Origin: Streptomyces flaveolus
Lineage (GTDB): Bacteria; Actinomycetota; Actinomycetes; Streptomycetales; Streptomycetaceae
Reading direction: 5' to 3'
Assembly: GCF_000716535.1 (NCBI RefSeq)
Contig: NZ_JNWV01000051.1
Coordinates: 1-47,797, forward strand
DNA length: 47,797 nucleotides
Shown piece after piece: positions 14,875 through 23,707 of this stretch (the stretch's first letter is position 1; every line of letters starts with the position of its first letter). Under the pieces are notes generated by a model. It was not told the origin of the DNA and made no database searches. It saw only the letters and a list, made by a program, of their open reading frames with translations. A program made the position numbers and the translations under genes.

Positions 14875-16944
14875 ATGATCACCGCCCAGGGCTCACTGAC
14901 CGCCGAGAGCCTGCTAGGACAGGCCGACGGGGCGACCGCCCTGTGGCGTGCCCGGCCGATCGACTCAGGCGGCAATCCTCATCTGGAAGAACGCGCGGTG
15001 GTGCTCTCGGCCGCGGCCAAGGCGGCCACCGCCTGGTTGTCCGCACCCCCAGGGCTGCACAACCTTCCTGCCGCCAAGGACGGTCTGATCGGCCGGACGG
15101 ACGCATTGCAGGGGCTCCGTGAGTCACTGACGTCCGGCGCGGGCGTGATCTGTCAGGCCGCGGCCGTTCATGGTCTCGGCGGTGTGGGCAAGACGACCCT
15201 GGCTCTGCACTACGCGCACACGCACCTCACCGACTACCCGTTGGTGTGGTGGATCACTGCCGAGAGCGAGGAGCACATCGCTTCAGCTCTCGCCGACCTG
15301 GCTGTCCGCATCTACCCCGACTGGGCGCTGGATGCCGGTGCCAGAGAGCGTACCGAGTGGGCCGTGAGGTGGCTGCAGGCCCATCCCGGCTGGCTGATTG
15401 TCTATGACAACGTCAACGACCCGCTCCACGTCAACCCATTCCTGAGCCGGCTCTTCGGCCACGGCCATCAGCTCGTCACGAGCCGGCGGCGAGCCGGATG
15501 GCGTGCTGGGACGCACCTGGTGAGCCTCGACGTGCTGTCCCCGCGGCTGGCCGTCGACCTGCTGTGCGACGTGGCGTTCCCCGCTCGCCGCCCGACCCCG
15601 GCGGAGCGGAGACAGGCGGGCCTGCTGGCGTCGGATCTGGGACATCTGCCTCTGGCCCTGGCACAGGCCGCGGCTTACGTACGCGAGACGGGCATGTCCT
15701 TCGCCTCCTACCGGTCGAAGCTCGCCGCCACCGCGGGCGACGCGCCGAGGGCGACGACGCCGTCGGAGGAGCTGGACCGTGCCATCACGCAGATCTGGCT
15801 GACCAGTTCGCGAGCGATCGGCGAGCGCTGCCCGGTCGCTGTGGAACTGTTGATGGCACTGGCCTGGTACGCGCCCGAGGCGCTCCCGGTACAGGTACTC
15901 ACGTCGTTGGCGGACAGCGAGGCCGAGGGACGGACCGCCGTCGACATGCTGGCCGACTACAACCTGGTCAGCATGGGCGGGGACTCCGTCTCACTGCACC
16001 GGCTGATGCAGAAGACCCTCCGTACCGCGGCTTCCGTAAGGGCGGCCGACATCCGCGGTCGTGCCGAACGGGCTCTGGCCGGGGCGCTCCCCGACACGTC
16101 CGCCATGGACGGTGAGGCGGAACGGGGCGTCTGGCAGCAGTGGCTTCCGCACATCCAGGCGCTGGCGCAGACCGGGCCGTCGAGCACCCCCCATCACGAA
16201 GTAACGGAGATGTACCGCCGCGCGGCCGACGAACTCGTCGCCCGTGAACAGCATGTGCTGGCCATCCCCCTGGTCGAGTGCGTGGTCGAGAACCAGCTTC
16301 GACTGTTGGGGTCGGACGACAGCGCCACCCTCGCCGACCAGGACCGTCTCGCCGGGCTGCACGCGAAGGCCGGTGACCCGGCCAAGGCCGTGCGGTTGTG
16401 CCAGGAAGCCTTCCGCAACCACCTGCGGCTCTCGGGCGGAGACGCGAGGTCCACGCTGGACGGCAGGCACAGACTCGCTTACGCGTACCGCAAGGCCGGC
16501 GACCTCCTGGCAGCCGTCCGCGAGTTCGAGGCCGTTGTCGCGGACCGCCGCCGCGTCCTCGGCGAAGACCACCCCGACACCCTCACCAGCCGCAACGACC
16601 TAGCCTACGCGCGTCAGATGGCAGGTCAGTACCGGCAGGCGGTGAAGGACTTCGAGGCCGTGGTCGCGGACCGCCGCCGCATCCTCGGCGACGACCACCC
16701 CGACACCCTCACCAGCCGCAACAACCTGGCCTACGCCCACCGCAGGGCCGGGGACCACCAGCTGGCACTGCGACTGTACGAACAGGCGGTGGCCGACCGG
16801 GAGCGGGTCCTGGGCGCCGACCATCCCGACACCCTGACGAGCAGGGGATGGCTGGCCTCCGCCCATGAGGCGGCGGGCAACCAACAGCAGGCCGTCTCTC
16901 TCTACACGGCCCTGCGAGCCGAGCGGGGCCGCGTCCAGGGCTAG
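14875..16944 (+). CDS. NB-ARC (STAND) NTPase with TPR repeats, amber-truncated N-terminal part
   Basis: 689 residues up to an in-frame TAG. After a 70-residue lead comes an NB-ARC ATPase. Walker A is GLGGVGKTT (100-108), Walker B is LIVYDN around Asp178, the sensor-like LVTSRR is at 200-205, GHLPL at 256-260, and an MHD-like VSLHRLM at 372-378 in the winged-helix part. From about residue 440 start TPR-like repeats of 42 residues with the signature R-[VI]-x-G-x-DHPDTL. STAND proteins are sensors that oligomerise on ligand binding and drive an attached or neighbouring effector. The last residues before the stop are RVQG and the next codons read NHPETL, so the stop falls inside a repeat and the protein was once longer. 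GGGGG precedes the ATG by 5 nt. It heads an operon with CHAT protease and hydrolase genes. Confidence 0.88.
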   Translation: MITAQGSLTAESLLGQADGATALWRARPIDSGGNPHLEERAVVLSAAAKAATAWLSAPPGLHNLPAAKDGLIGRTDALQGLRESLTSGAGVICQAAAVHGLGGVGKTTLALHYAHTHLTDYPLVWWITAESEEHIASALADLAVRIYPDWALDAGARERTEWAVRWLQAHPGWLIVYDNVNDPLHVNPFLSRLFGHGHQLVTSRRRAGWRAGTHLVSLDVLSPRLAVDLLCDVAFPARRPTPAERRQAGLLASDLGHLPLALAQAAAYVRETGMSFASYRSKLAATAGDAPRATTPSEELDRAITQIWLTSSRAIGERCPVAVELLMALAWYAPEALPVQVLTSLADSEAEGRTAVDMLADYNLVSMGGDSVSLHRLMQKTLRTAASVRAADIRGRAERALAGALPDTSAMDGEAERGVWQQWLPHIQALAQTGPSSTPHHEVTEMYRRAADELVAREQHVLAIPLVECVVENQLRLLGSDDSATLADQDRLAGLHAKAGDPAKAVRLCQEAFRNHLRLSGGDARSTLDGRHRLAYAYRKAGDLLAAVREFEAVVADRRRVLGEDHPDTLTSRNDLAYARQMAGQYRQAVKDFEAVVADRRRILGDDHPDTLTSRNNLAYAHRRAGDHQLALRLYEQAVADRERVLGADHPDTLTSRGWLASAHEAAGNQQQAVSLYTALRAERGRVQG
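16525..16737 (+). repeat. Near-identical 126-bp tandem units within the TPR coding region
   Basis: The DNA from about 16525 to 16611 recurs 126 bp (42 codons) later at about 16651-16737 with only a few base differences, while other repeats in the array are much more diverged. This points to a recent unit duplication or gene conversion within the array. Confidence 0.7.
16942..16944 (+). other. In-frame amber (TAG) codon splitting the giant STAND-TPR reading frame
   Basis: The frame from 14875 runs to TAG at codon 690 and then stays open for 1130 more codons to 20337. On both sides the translation continues the same 42-residue repeat (RVQG, stop, NHPETL), where other repeats have Asp, Glu, Ala, Pro or Arg. 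A single base change such as GAG to TAG would explain it. It is a nonsense mutation, a readthrough codon or a base-call error. Confidence 0.9.
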
Positions 16945-19900
16945 AACCATCCGGAAACACTGAAGACCCGCCAGAGTCTGGCCTACGCCCTGCTGGAAGC
17001 CAAGGGCCCCGCCGCGGCCCTCCCGGAATTCGCAGCACTGGTCGAAGACAGTGAACGGTGCCAGGGCCCCGATCACCCCGACACGCTCGACTACCGTTAC
17101 GACGTCGCCTACGCCCATCGGGCCCTCGGGGACTACGCGCAAGCGCTAGCGGAATACGAGCACCTGGTCGAAGACTATGCCAGGGTCCGGGGCCGGGAGC
17201 ACCCCGAGACACTGTCCACCCGCAACGCCCTCGCCTACACCCGGCAGTTAGCCGGGGATCATCCCCGAGCGATCGCGGAGCTTCAGGTCCTCCTCGACGA
17301 CCGCATCCGCATCCAGGGGGAGGACCACCTCGCCACACTGACCGCCGCCGAGAATCTCGCCTACGCGTACCAGGCGGCTTCCGAGCACGATCAGGCCATC
17401 GCCCGGTACGAGCGCCTCCTGCGCGACCGGATCCGGATTATGGGTGACGACCACCCGCGAGTCCTCGATACGCGGTGGAACCTGGCCCGCTGCCGTCAGC
17501 TGGCGGGTTACCCGGAGCGTGCCGCCACCGAGTTCCGCGCTCTGGTGGACGACCAGGTGCGTGTCCTGGGCCCCGGGCACCAGGACGTGTACCTCACGCG
17601 CCGGGCGCTGGGCGGGGCGTACACCACCGCCCAGGAGTACGCCGCGGCGATCAGCCTGTACCAGCAGCTCCTCGAAGAGATGGAGCGTGCGCTGGGAGCG
17701 GATCACCAGGACGTCCTCAACACCAGAGGCTGGCTCGCCGAGGCCTACCGTCTGGCCGGCGAGTACTACCGTTCGATCTCCGCGTGGGAGGCACTCGTCG
17801 CGGACCGTCAGCGGGTCCAGGGAGTCGACCACCCCGCTCTGCTGGAGGCCAGGCACCAGCTGGCCTGGGCGCTCCGGTCGGCCGGCGAATACCGGCGCGC
17901 GATCGAGATCTACGAGGACGTCCTCGGCTACCGCCTCCGGCTTCACGGCGCGGACAGCCGAACCACACTGATCGCACGCAACGAGGTGGCCCTCTGCCGC
18001 AAGTACGCGGGAGAGTACCAGCGCGCGATCGACGAGTTCGTCTCACTCGTGGCCGATTACCGGCGGGTGTTCGGCGAAGACCATCCCGACACCCTCGTGG
18101 TCTGCGGGAACCTCGGCCACACCTGCGCAGCCGCCGAGCGCCACGACGAGGCCAGGTCCCTGTTCGAAAACGTGATCAACCGGTGGATCCGCCTCAAGGG
18201 AGAGGACCACCCGCGGACGCTGGACGCCCGTCGCGACCTTGCCCTGTCCTACGGCGACGCCGAGGAGTACCAGCTCGCGCTTGCCGAGTTCGAGGCGATC
18301 TGGACCGCCCGGAGACGCCTGCACGGAGCCGATCACCCCGATACGCTCGACGCCCGCGATGATCTGGCCGCCGCGTGCCGCAACGCAGGCGAGTACCAGC
18401 GGGCGGAGGTTCTCTCCCGGCAGAGCGTCGACGACTGGGGGCGACTACGGCATCCGGACCATCCCAAGACGTTGCTCGCCCGAAACTGGCTGGCCTTCAC
18501 GCACCAGCTGGCGGAGGAACACAGCCGGGCGATCGCCGAGTTCGAAGCGCTCGTGGCGGACCGCGAACGCATCCAGGGTCCCCTCCACCTGGCCACGATC
18601 ATCGCTGGTGAGAATCTCGCCAGCGCCTGCCGAAGCGCGGCGGAATACGAACGGGCTGTTCGGGTCCGTAAGCACTGGTTGGACCGGCGGCTGCGGTTCC
18701 AAGAACGCGACCACCCCCAAGTTCTCACCTCACGGTATTGGCTGGCACGTGCCCGGCTCGACGCCGACGACTTCGCCGGCGCCCTGCGCGATGCCTTGGC
18801 GGTGGTGGCGGACCGGGAACGCACACTGGGGGAATCCCACCTCGACACTCTCGATGCCCGGCTCACCCTCGCCCTGGTGCGTCAGCAGTCGGGCGAGACC
18901 GCGCAGGCCATCCTCCTGTCCGAACGGCTCGTCGCCGACTGCGTCCGTTTCCTGGGCCCCGATCACCCGCTGACCTTCACGGCACGGGGCAGGCTCGCGT
19001 TCGCCCACCGCGCGGCAGGGCACTATGCCCAGTCCGTCCGTCTCCAGAGGGAGCGGCTGGCCGATCTCATACGGGTGCGGGACGCCGACCACCCCACGGT
19101 GCTCAGCGCACGCAATGCGCTCACTCGGGTCCTCAGGCTCTCCGGCGCCTACAAGGAGGCCGTGGGCGAACTGGACTCGCTGGCCGCCGACGGTTTTCGG
19201 CTGCACAGTCCGCTGCACCCCAGTACCGTCGAATGGCGAGTGGATCTGGCCTTCGCCTGCCGGGACGCGGGCGATCACTGGCGGGCGATCGCGGTCATGG
19301 AGGAGTTGCTCCGCGACTGCCGGACCGTCCTGGCGGAGGATCACCCCACGACCCTGCGCGCCCGCGCTTGTCTCGCGCTGATGGCCACCGAGTTCGGCCC
19401 GCCGACGCGAGCGGTGGCCCGGTTCGAACGGCTCGTCGAGGATGCGACGAGGGTGTACGGCCCCTGCCATCGCGTCCCGCTCCGGTTACGGGACGGCCTG
19501 GCCTACGCACTGCTGCAGGCGGACGACCCCGAGGGCGCCCTCGTCGTCCAGCGCGCGTCGCTCGCCGACCGGGCCCGGCTGCTGGAACGGTCAGGGTTTC
19601 CCAGCACTCCCGAGGGCATCGCCGAGGCGCACCGGCAAGCAGCGGACGGAAGCGCCGATGACCTTGCCAGGTCGGTCGTGATGGTGTGTCTGGAACGCGC
19701 CGACGACGGCTATCCCACGTGGACGGAGAATCTGGCCCGTGCGATGGCCGAAGCAGGCGATGCCGAGGGAGCCGTACGGCTGCTGCGGGCGGTGCACGAC
19801 GGACGCGAACACGTCCTCGGTCCCGACGCCCCGGAGACGTTGGACAGCCTGACCATGCTGGCGTTCGTCCGCGCGGAAGCGGGACAGCACGACGCTGAGC

Positions 19901-20337
19901 CGTCCCACGACGAGTTGCTGACGCGCTGGGAGCGGTTGCTCGGCCCGGACCATCCGCGCCTGGAGGCGCTCCGCGGCCAGCTGGCCCGGCTGCGACCCGC
20001 CTGGCTGCCCCGCGTGACCCTCCTGGACAACCCCGGTGTCGGAACGAGAGCGGCCATCGAGGTGTGGCTGGAACGCTCCGGGGGCACGGCGACGCCGGAG
20101 CTGCCGCCGCTGCTGCTGGTGGCGGGAGCGCGCACGGCGGCGGCGATCGAGCCGGCCGCGCAGGAATACGTGGCCGGAGGCGAGCCGGCCCGGTTCAGCT
20201 TCACCGCCAAGGAACCCGGCACGCATCGCGTCCGGTTCACCGTCTACGACCAGGAGTACGGCTTCGTGCTGCAGGACCTGGAGGCGACCGTCCACGTCCC
20301 CGTACCCCCTGCTCCGAGTTCCCCGGGGAGAGACTGA
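16945..20337 (+). pseudogene. TPR-repeat C-terminal portion of the STAND protein, downstream of the amber codon
   Basis: This is an open continuation of the gene that starts at 14875. The first in-frame ATG is at 17440 (IMGDDHPRVLDT), inside a repeat and with no convincing ribosome site, so separate translation (965 residues from 17440) would be weak. It holds about 23 further TPR-like repeats with the DHPxTL signature; those between 19000 and 20000 are the most diverged. After the last repeat (RLLGPDHPRLEALRGQLARL) comes a roughly 110-residue beta-rich domain: VTLLDNPGVGTRAAIEVWLE through RFSFTAKEPGTHRVRFTVYD. It carries two TTA leucine codons (17248 and 19486), which in Streptomyces need the bldA tRNA. 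The full gene would encode about 1,820 residues. If the amber is an error or is read through, this is not a pseudogene. Confidence 0.75.
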
Positions 20338-20343
20338 CCGACC

Positions 20344-21615
20344 ATGCCCCAGGACCTGACCGTCGACATACGCAGCAATCCCTCGCTCGACTACACGGTG
20401 CTGCCACGGCAGCGCACCGGCTCGGACAAGCACCCGTCGCGCAGTGAACCGCTGGATCTCAGCGTCGTGCTGCGCCAAGACCACGGAGGTGATCTCGATC
20501 TGCTGATCCTGGGGTCGGCCGTGCCTCGCCTGCGCACCCGGTCGCCGCGTGCCTCCCTTTCAATAAAGGCCCCGGCCCTGGTGCGGAAAGCCGCGAGGCT
20601 GCGCACGATGTGGCGGGACCGCCTGGTGTGCCACACGGAGATGATCGACGGAGAGGTCCGCTACCCGCTCGCCGAGTCCGCTGATCTGTCCGCTCGCGCC
20701 GACCTGGCGGACCGGTTGACGGGTGAGATGGCGGAGGAGGGGTCCTTCCTGCTCGACTGCCTGCTCGGCGGCGACACCCATGAGGAGCGCTCGCTGCGGG
20801 CACTCTTCACGGACATCCTGGGCAGCGAGCGGTCGCTGCGGATCAGCTTCGACTCGGACATCTATCTGCCCTGGCCGATGCTGTCCCTGGATCCGAGGGA
20901 CCACGGCGGGCCATGGGGCTCCTTCCTCGGCTACCGGCACCAGATCGAACAGACCGGCGGCACATGGCCGATGTACGACGTTCCATGGGGCTCGCGCGCC
21001 CAGGCGATCACCAGCCTCAACACCGACACCCAGCTGGACTCAGTCGGCAGAGCACCCGACGTGCGCAAACTGCTGGACGAACGCTCCAGGCTCACCGTGC
21101 GCACCGAGGCCGGCCCACTCCTGGAAGCGTTGTCCGGTGCGCATTTCGACGAAGACCTCATGTACTTCTGGTGCCACGGCCACTTCGTCGACAACGGTTC
21201 GCCCCACCCGCACCTGGTGCTCCGGCTCTCCGACGAGCGGCACATCGACGCCGACAGCATCGAACTCAGGCGCAGCCGCATCAAGTACTCCGCGCGTACC
21301 CGCTTCAAGCCGTTCGTCCTGCTCAACGCATGCCACGCCGGGCAGCCGGCGGCCGCTCCCCAGTTGGAGCACCTCGGCCAGGCGCTCATCAAGTTCGGCG
21401 CCGACGGCGTGTTGGGACCGCAGATCGAGATACCCCAGGACTTCGCGAGCGAGTACGCGTACGAGTTCCTCAACCTCTACCTGAGCGGGGGCCACACGGC
21501 GGGAGAGATCAGCCGAGGACTGGTGCGCCGTTTCGCCGAGGACTTCCGCAACCCACTCGCCCTCACCTACTCGTTGCACTGCGGCCTCGACAGCAGACTG
21601 GACCTCTCCTCGTGA
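20344..21615 (+). CDS. CHAT domain (caspase-like) protease
   Basis: 423 residues. The C-terminal half is a CHAT domain of the caspase/separase clan. His278 in YFWCHGHF and Cys330 in LLNACHAGQ form the expected catalytic dyad after beta strands. The entry strand DSDIYLPWPMLSLD (170-183) and the closing GADGVLGPQIEIP also match CHAT proteins. The N-terminal 150 residues (RSEPLDLSVVLRQDHGGDLDLLILG) look like a beta-rich region often preceding CHAT. It starts 6 nt after the STAND-TPR stop, with GGAGAGA upstream, and its TGA overlaps the GTG of the hydrolase gene, so all three are co-translated. CHAT proteases linked to TPR sensors (as in Craspase) or NTPases cleave an effector on activation. The target here is unknown; the neighbouring hydrolase is the obvious candidate. 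Confidence 0.88.
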   Translation: MPQDLTVDIRSNPSLDYTVLPRQRTGSDKHPSRSEPLDLSVVLRQDHGGDLDLLILGSAVPRLRTRSPRASLSIKAPALVRKAARLRTMWRDRLVCHTEMIDGEVRYPLAESADLSARADLADRLTGEMAEEGSFLLDCLLGGDTHEERSLRALFTDILGSERSLRISFDSDIYLPWPMLSLDPRDHGGPWGSFLGYRHQIEQTGGTWPMYDVPWGSRAQAITSLNTDTQLDSVGRAPDVRKLLDERSRLTVRTEAGPLLEALSGAHFDEDLMYFWCHGHFVDNGSPHPHLVLRLSDERHIDADSIELRRSRIKYSARTRFKPFVLLNACHAGQPAAAPQLEHLGQALIKFGADGVLGPQIEIPQDFASEYAYEFLNLYLSGGHTAGEISRGLVRRFAEDFRNPLALTYSLHCGLDSRLDLSS

Positions 21616-22661
21616 CCCGCACGCGAACGAGCCCCAGGCCCTTGCCCCGGCCCGCGGAAATCGACCTGGACGAACAGGGGAGGATCCAGGCACCGGGCAC
21701 CCGCACGCCGGTACCAGCCCCGAGGATCCGCGAACATCTGGAACGCCATCTGCGGATCCCGGCCTGGGCGAGCGACATATACGTGTACGTCCACGGCTGG
21801 CAGACCGCGCCCGGCACAGCGACACAGACCGCGGCGCGGCTGCTCCGGCAGGCGTTGGACCTGCGATCCGCCCGGCCAGGACTGTATCCGGGCGTGATCT
21901 CGGGCTACCGGCCCTGGTGCGTGGTGGTCCGCTGGCCCTCCTCCAGCCTGCCCTCGCTGAAGGGTTACCGCAGGATCCGGGACCGGGCCCATGCGATGAG
22001 CGCCCAGGGCGCTGGCCAGGCACCCTACGTACTCGCCCACCTTCTCGGCTATCTGGACGACCGGCGCGCCGATCCGGCCCACCCCTCGGTCCTGGCCAAC
22101 CGCTCGGGGCAGTACCTGCACCTCGTGGGACATTCCTTCGGTGGAAGGTTCCTTTGCGAGGCGGTGCAGCGGGCGGCCGAACGGCCACCGCGGCCTCCTG
22201 TCCTCGGCTGGAGCACGCCTCGGGACCCCCGGCAGCCCTTCACGGTCGACAGCATGCTCATCTTCCAGATGGCCGCACCCCGCGACGCGTTCGTCCGCCA
22301 CTTCCCCCGGCTGTTTCCCTCCGGGCAGACCCCGGGCGCGCCGCTCCGGGGGCCTCTCGTCCTGACGCATTCCCGCTGGGACCGGGCCACGGGCTTCTGG
22401 CATCTGCGCGCCGAAGGAGCTCCCGGCATCGGGCACTCCGGTGCCGGTGCCGCTCCGGTGCCCCCGTTCCCCACCCGGTTGCTCCCCACGGACGCCGTGT
22501 ATCCCCAGCAGGCACTGGACCACCGCATCGTCAATGTGGATGCCGGCTGGCTCTACCGGGGCGGCAGGCTCACCCGCCTTGCTCCCGCGGGCGCCCATTC
22601 GGACTTCCAGCGGGCCGAGTCAGCTCACCTGATGCTCACACTGGCGGAGCGCTCCCGCTGA
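21612..22661 (+). CDS. Alpha/beta hydrolase (lipase/esterase-like), putative effector
   Basis: 349 residues. Alpha/beta hydrolase features are the oxyanion strand-turn IYVYVHGW (56-63), the nucleophile elbow LVGHSFGGR with Ser175, a possible acid in THSRWDRATGFW (Asp257) and a possible catalytic His329 in PAGAHSDFQ. The first 45 residues are Pro/Arg-rich and probably flexible, a plausible place for proteolytic processing. The GTG start overlaps the CHAT gene's stop (GTGA). In defence systems hydrolases and patatin-like lipases act as toxic effectors on membranes or other substrates. That role is inferred from the operon and not shown by the sequence. The 3' end overlaps the end of a convergent WYL regulator gene by 26 bp. 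Confidence 0.85.
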   Translation: MTRTRTSPRPLPRPAEIDLDEQGRIQAPGTRTPVPAPRIREHLERHLRIPAWASDIYVYVHGWQTAPGTATQTAARLLRQALDLRSARPGLYPGVISGYRPWCVVVRWPSSSLPSLKGYRRIRDRAHAMSAQGAGQAPYVLAHLLGYLDDRRADPAHPSVLANRSGQYLHLVGHSFGGRFLCEAVQRAAERPPRPPVLGWSTPRDPRQPFTVDSMLIFQMAAPRDAFVRHFPRLFPSGQTPGAPLRGPLVLTHSRWDRATGFWHLRAEGAPGIGHSGAGAAPVPPFPTRLLPTDAVYPQQALDHRIVNVDAGWLYRGGRLTRLAPAGAHSDFQRAESAHLMLTLAERSR

Positions 22662-23634
22662 CTTCTGTCCGCTCCGCCGGCCCCTGAGCGGCGTTCTCCT
22701 CGGCAAGCTCCCGCGCCAAGCGGACGAAGGCCTCCCGTACGGCGTCCGGGGCGAGGACGCGCAGGGGGGTGGCGAGGCCCAGCAGGTAGCGGGCGAGACC
22801 GTCCGCGTCCGGGCCGCCGATGTCCACGAGGGTGGCGTCCGGGCCGTCGGCGCGGTGGGTGCCGACGGTGGGCGGTACGACCCGCAGCGCGTCCGCCAGG
22901 GGCAGCGGCAGCCGGATCGTGGCCGACATCGGGTAGGGGCCGTTGGCGGTGTTGCGGGAGACGAGCTGGGCCGGGTCCGGGGGGTCGGTGATCTCCACGG
23001 GCCGGCCGGTGGGCTGGAGCCGTTCGACCCGGTCGGCCCGGAAGGTCCGCCAGCCCCGGGTCACGTCCCGGGCGACGAAGTACCAGCGCCGGCCGGTGTG
23101 GACGAGCCGGTACGGATCGACGTCCCGGACCGTGTGCCGGTCCTGCCCGTCGCGGTACGACAGCCGGGCCCGCTCACCGCGCCGGCAGGCGGCTGCCAGC
23201 TCCAGCAGCATGCCGGGCCGCATCCGTGGTTCCTCGGGCCAGGGGAGCCGCACGAGGGCGTCGTCCCACTCCCCCAGCCGGTCGGCGATCCGGGGCGGCA
23301 GCACCTGCCGCAGCTTGAGCAGCGCGGACAGCGCGGCCTGGTCCCCGCCGAGGGCTCCGCCGAACGCGGCCTCCCGCAGCCCCACGGCCACGGCCAGGGC
23401 CTCCTCGTCGTCCAGGATCAGCGGCGGCACGCGCGAGCCCGCCCGGAGCCGGTAACCGCCCCAGGGACCGGCGCCGGAGTCGACGGTGTACCCGAGCTCC
23501 CGCAGTCTGGCGACGTCCCGCCGGACCGTGCGGTCGGTGACGGCCATGCGCTCGGCCAGCTCGGCGCAGGTCCACGAGGGCCGGGCGGCGAGCAGCGCGA
23601 GCAGGCGGAGCAGACGGGCGGAGGCGCTGAGCAC
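22636..23634 (-). CDS. YafY/WYL domain transcriptional regulator
   Basis: 332 residues. The N-terminal winged helix-turn-helix (DeoR/HTH_11 type) is SARLLRLLALLAARPSWTCAELAERMAVTDRTVRRDVARLRELGY. A WYL domain follows: RLSYRDGQDRHTVRDVDPYRLVHTGRRWYFVARD. A WCX C-terminal extension ends the protein (ATIRLPLPLADAL through REAFVRLARELAEENA). WYL domains bind ligands such as nucleic acids or cyclic nucleotides. The GTG at 23634 fits the family start; an in-frame extension reaches 23724 but is not conserved-looking. It is divergent from the VOC gene with a perfect palindrome between them, so it likely controls that gene and itself. Its tail overlaps the hydrolase gene end. Confidence 0.88.
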   Translation of the reverse strand: MLSASARLLRLLALLAARPSWTCAELAERMAVTDRTVRRDVARLRELGYTVDSGAGPWGGYRLRAGSRVPPLILDDEEALAVAVGLREAAFGGALGGDQAALSALLKLRQVLPPRIADRLGEWDDALVRLPWPEEPRMRPGMLLELAAACRRGERARLSYRDGQDRHTVRDVDPYRLVHTGRRWYFVARDVTRGWRTFRADRVERLQPTGRPVEITDPPDPAQLVSRNTANGPYPMSATIRLPLPLADALRVVPPTVGTHRADGPDATLVDIGGPDADGLARYLLGLATPLRVLAPDAVREAFVRLARELAEENAAQGPAERTEVSGSAPPV

Positions 23635-23664
23635 GGGCGGAAGTTTTCCACACCGGCTCTCACA

Positions 23665-23687
23665 ACCAGGACCGAACCTGTCCTGGT
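23665..23687. promoter_or_regulatory. WYL regulator operator
   Basis: ACCAGGAC-CGAACCT-GTCCTGGT: perfect 8-bp arms with a 7-nt spacer, 30 bp upstream of the WYL start and 20 bp upstream of the VOC start. It is well placed to control both. Confidence 0.65.
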
Positions 23688-23707
23688 CACGTCCTAGGGT
23701 CGTCCCC

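Noticed and set aside
14875..22661. Type III-E CRISPR (Craspase-like) system because of TPR plus CHAT
   Set aside because: No cas7-11 gene, no other Cas protein and no spaced direct repeats were found. TPR and CHAT are on separate proteins with an NB-ARC domain.
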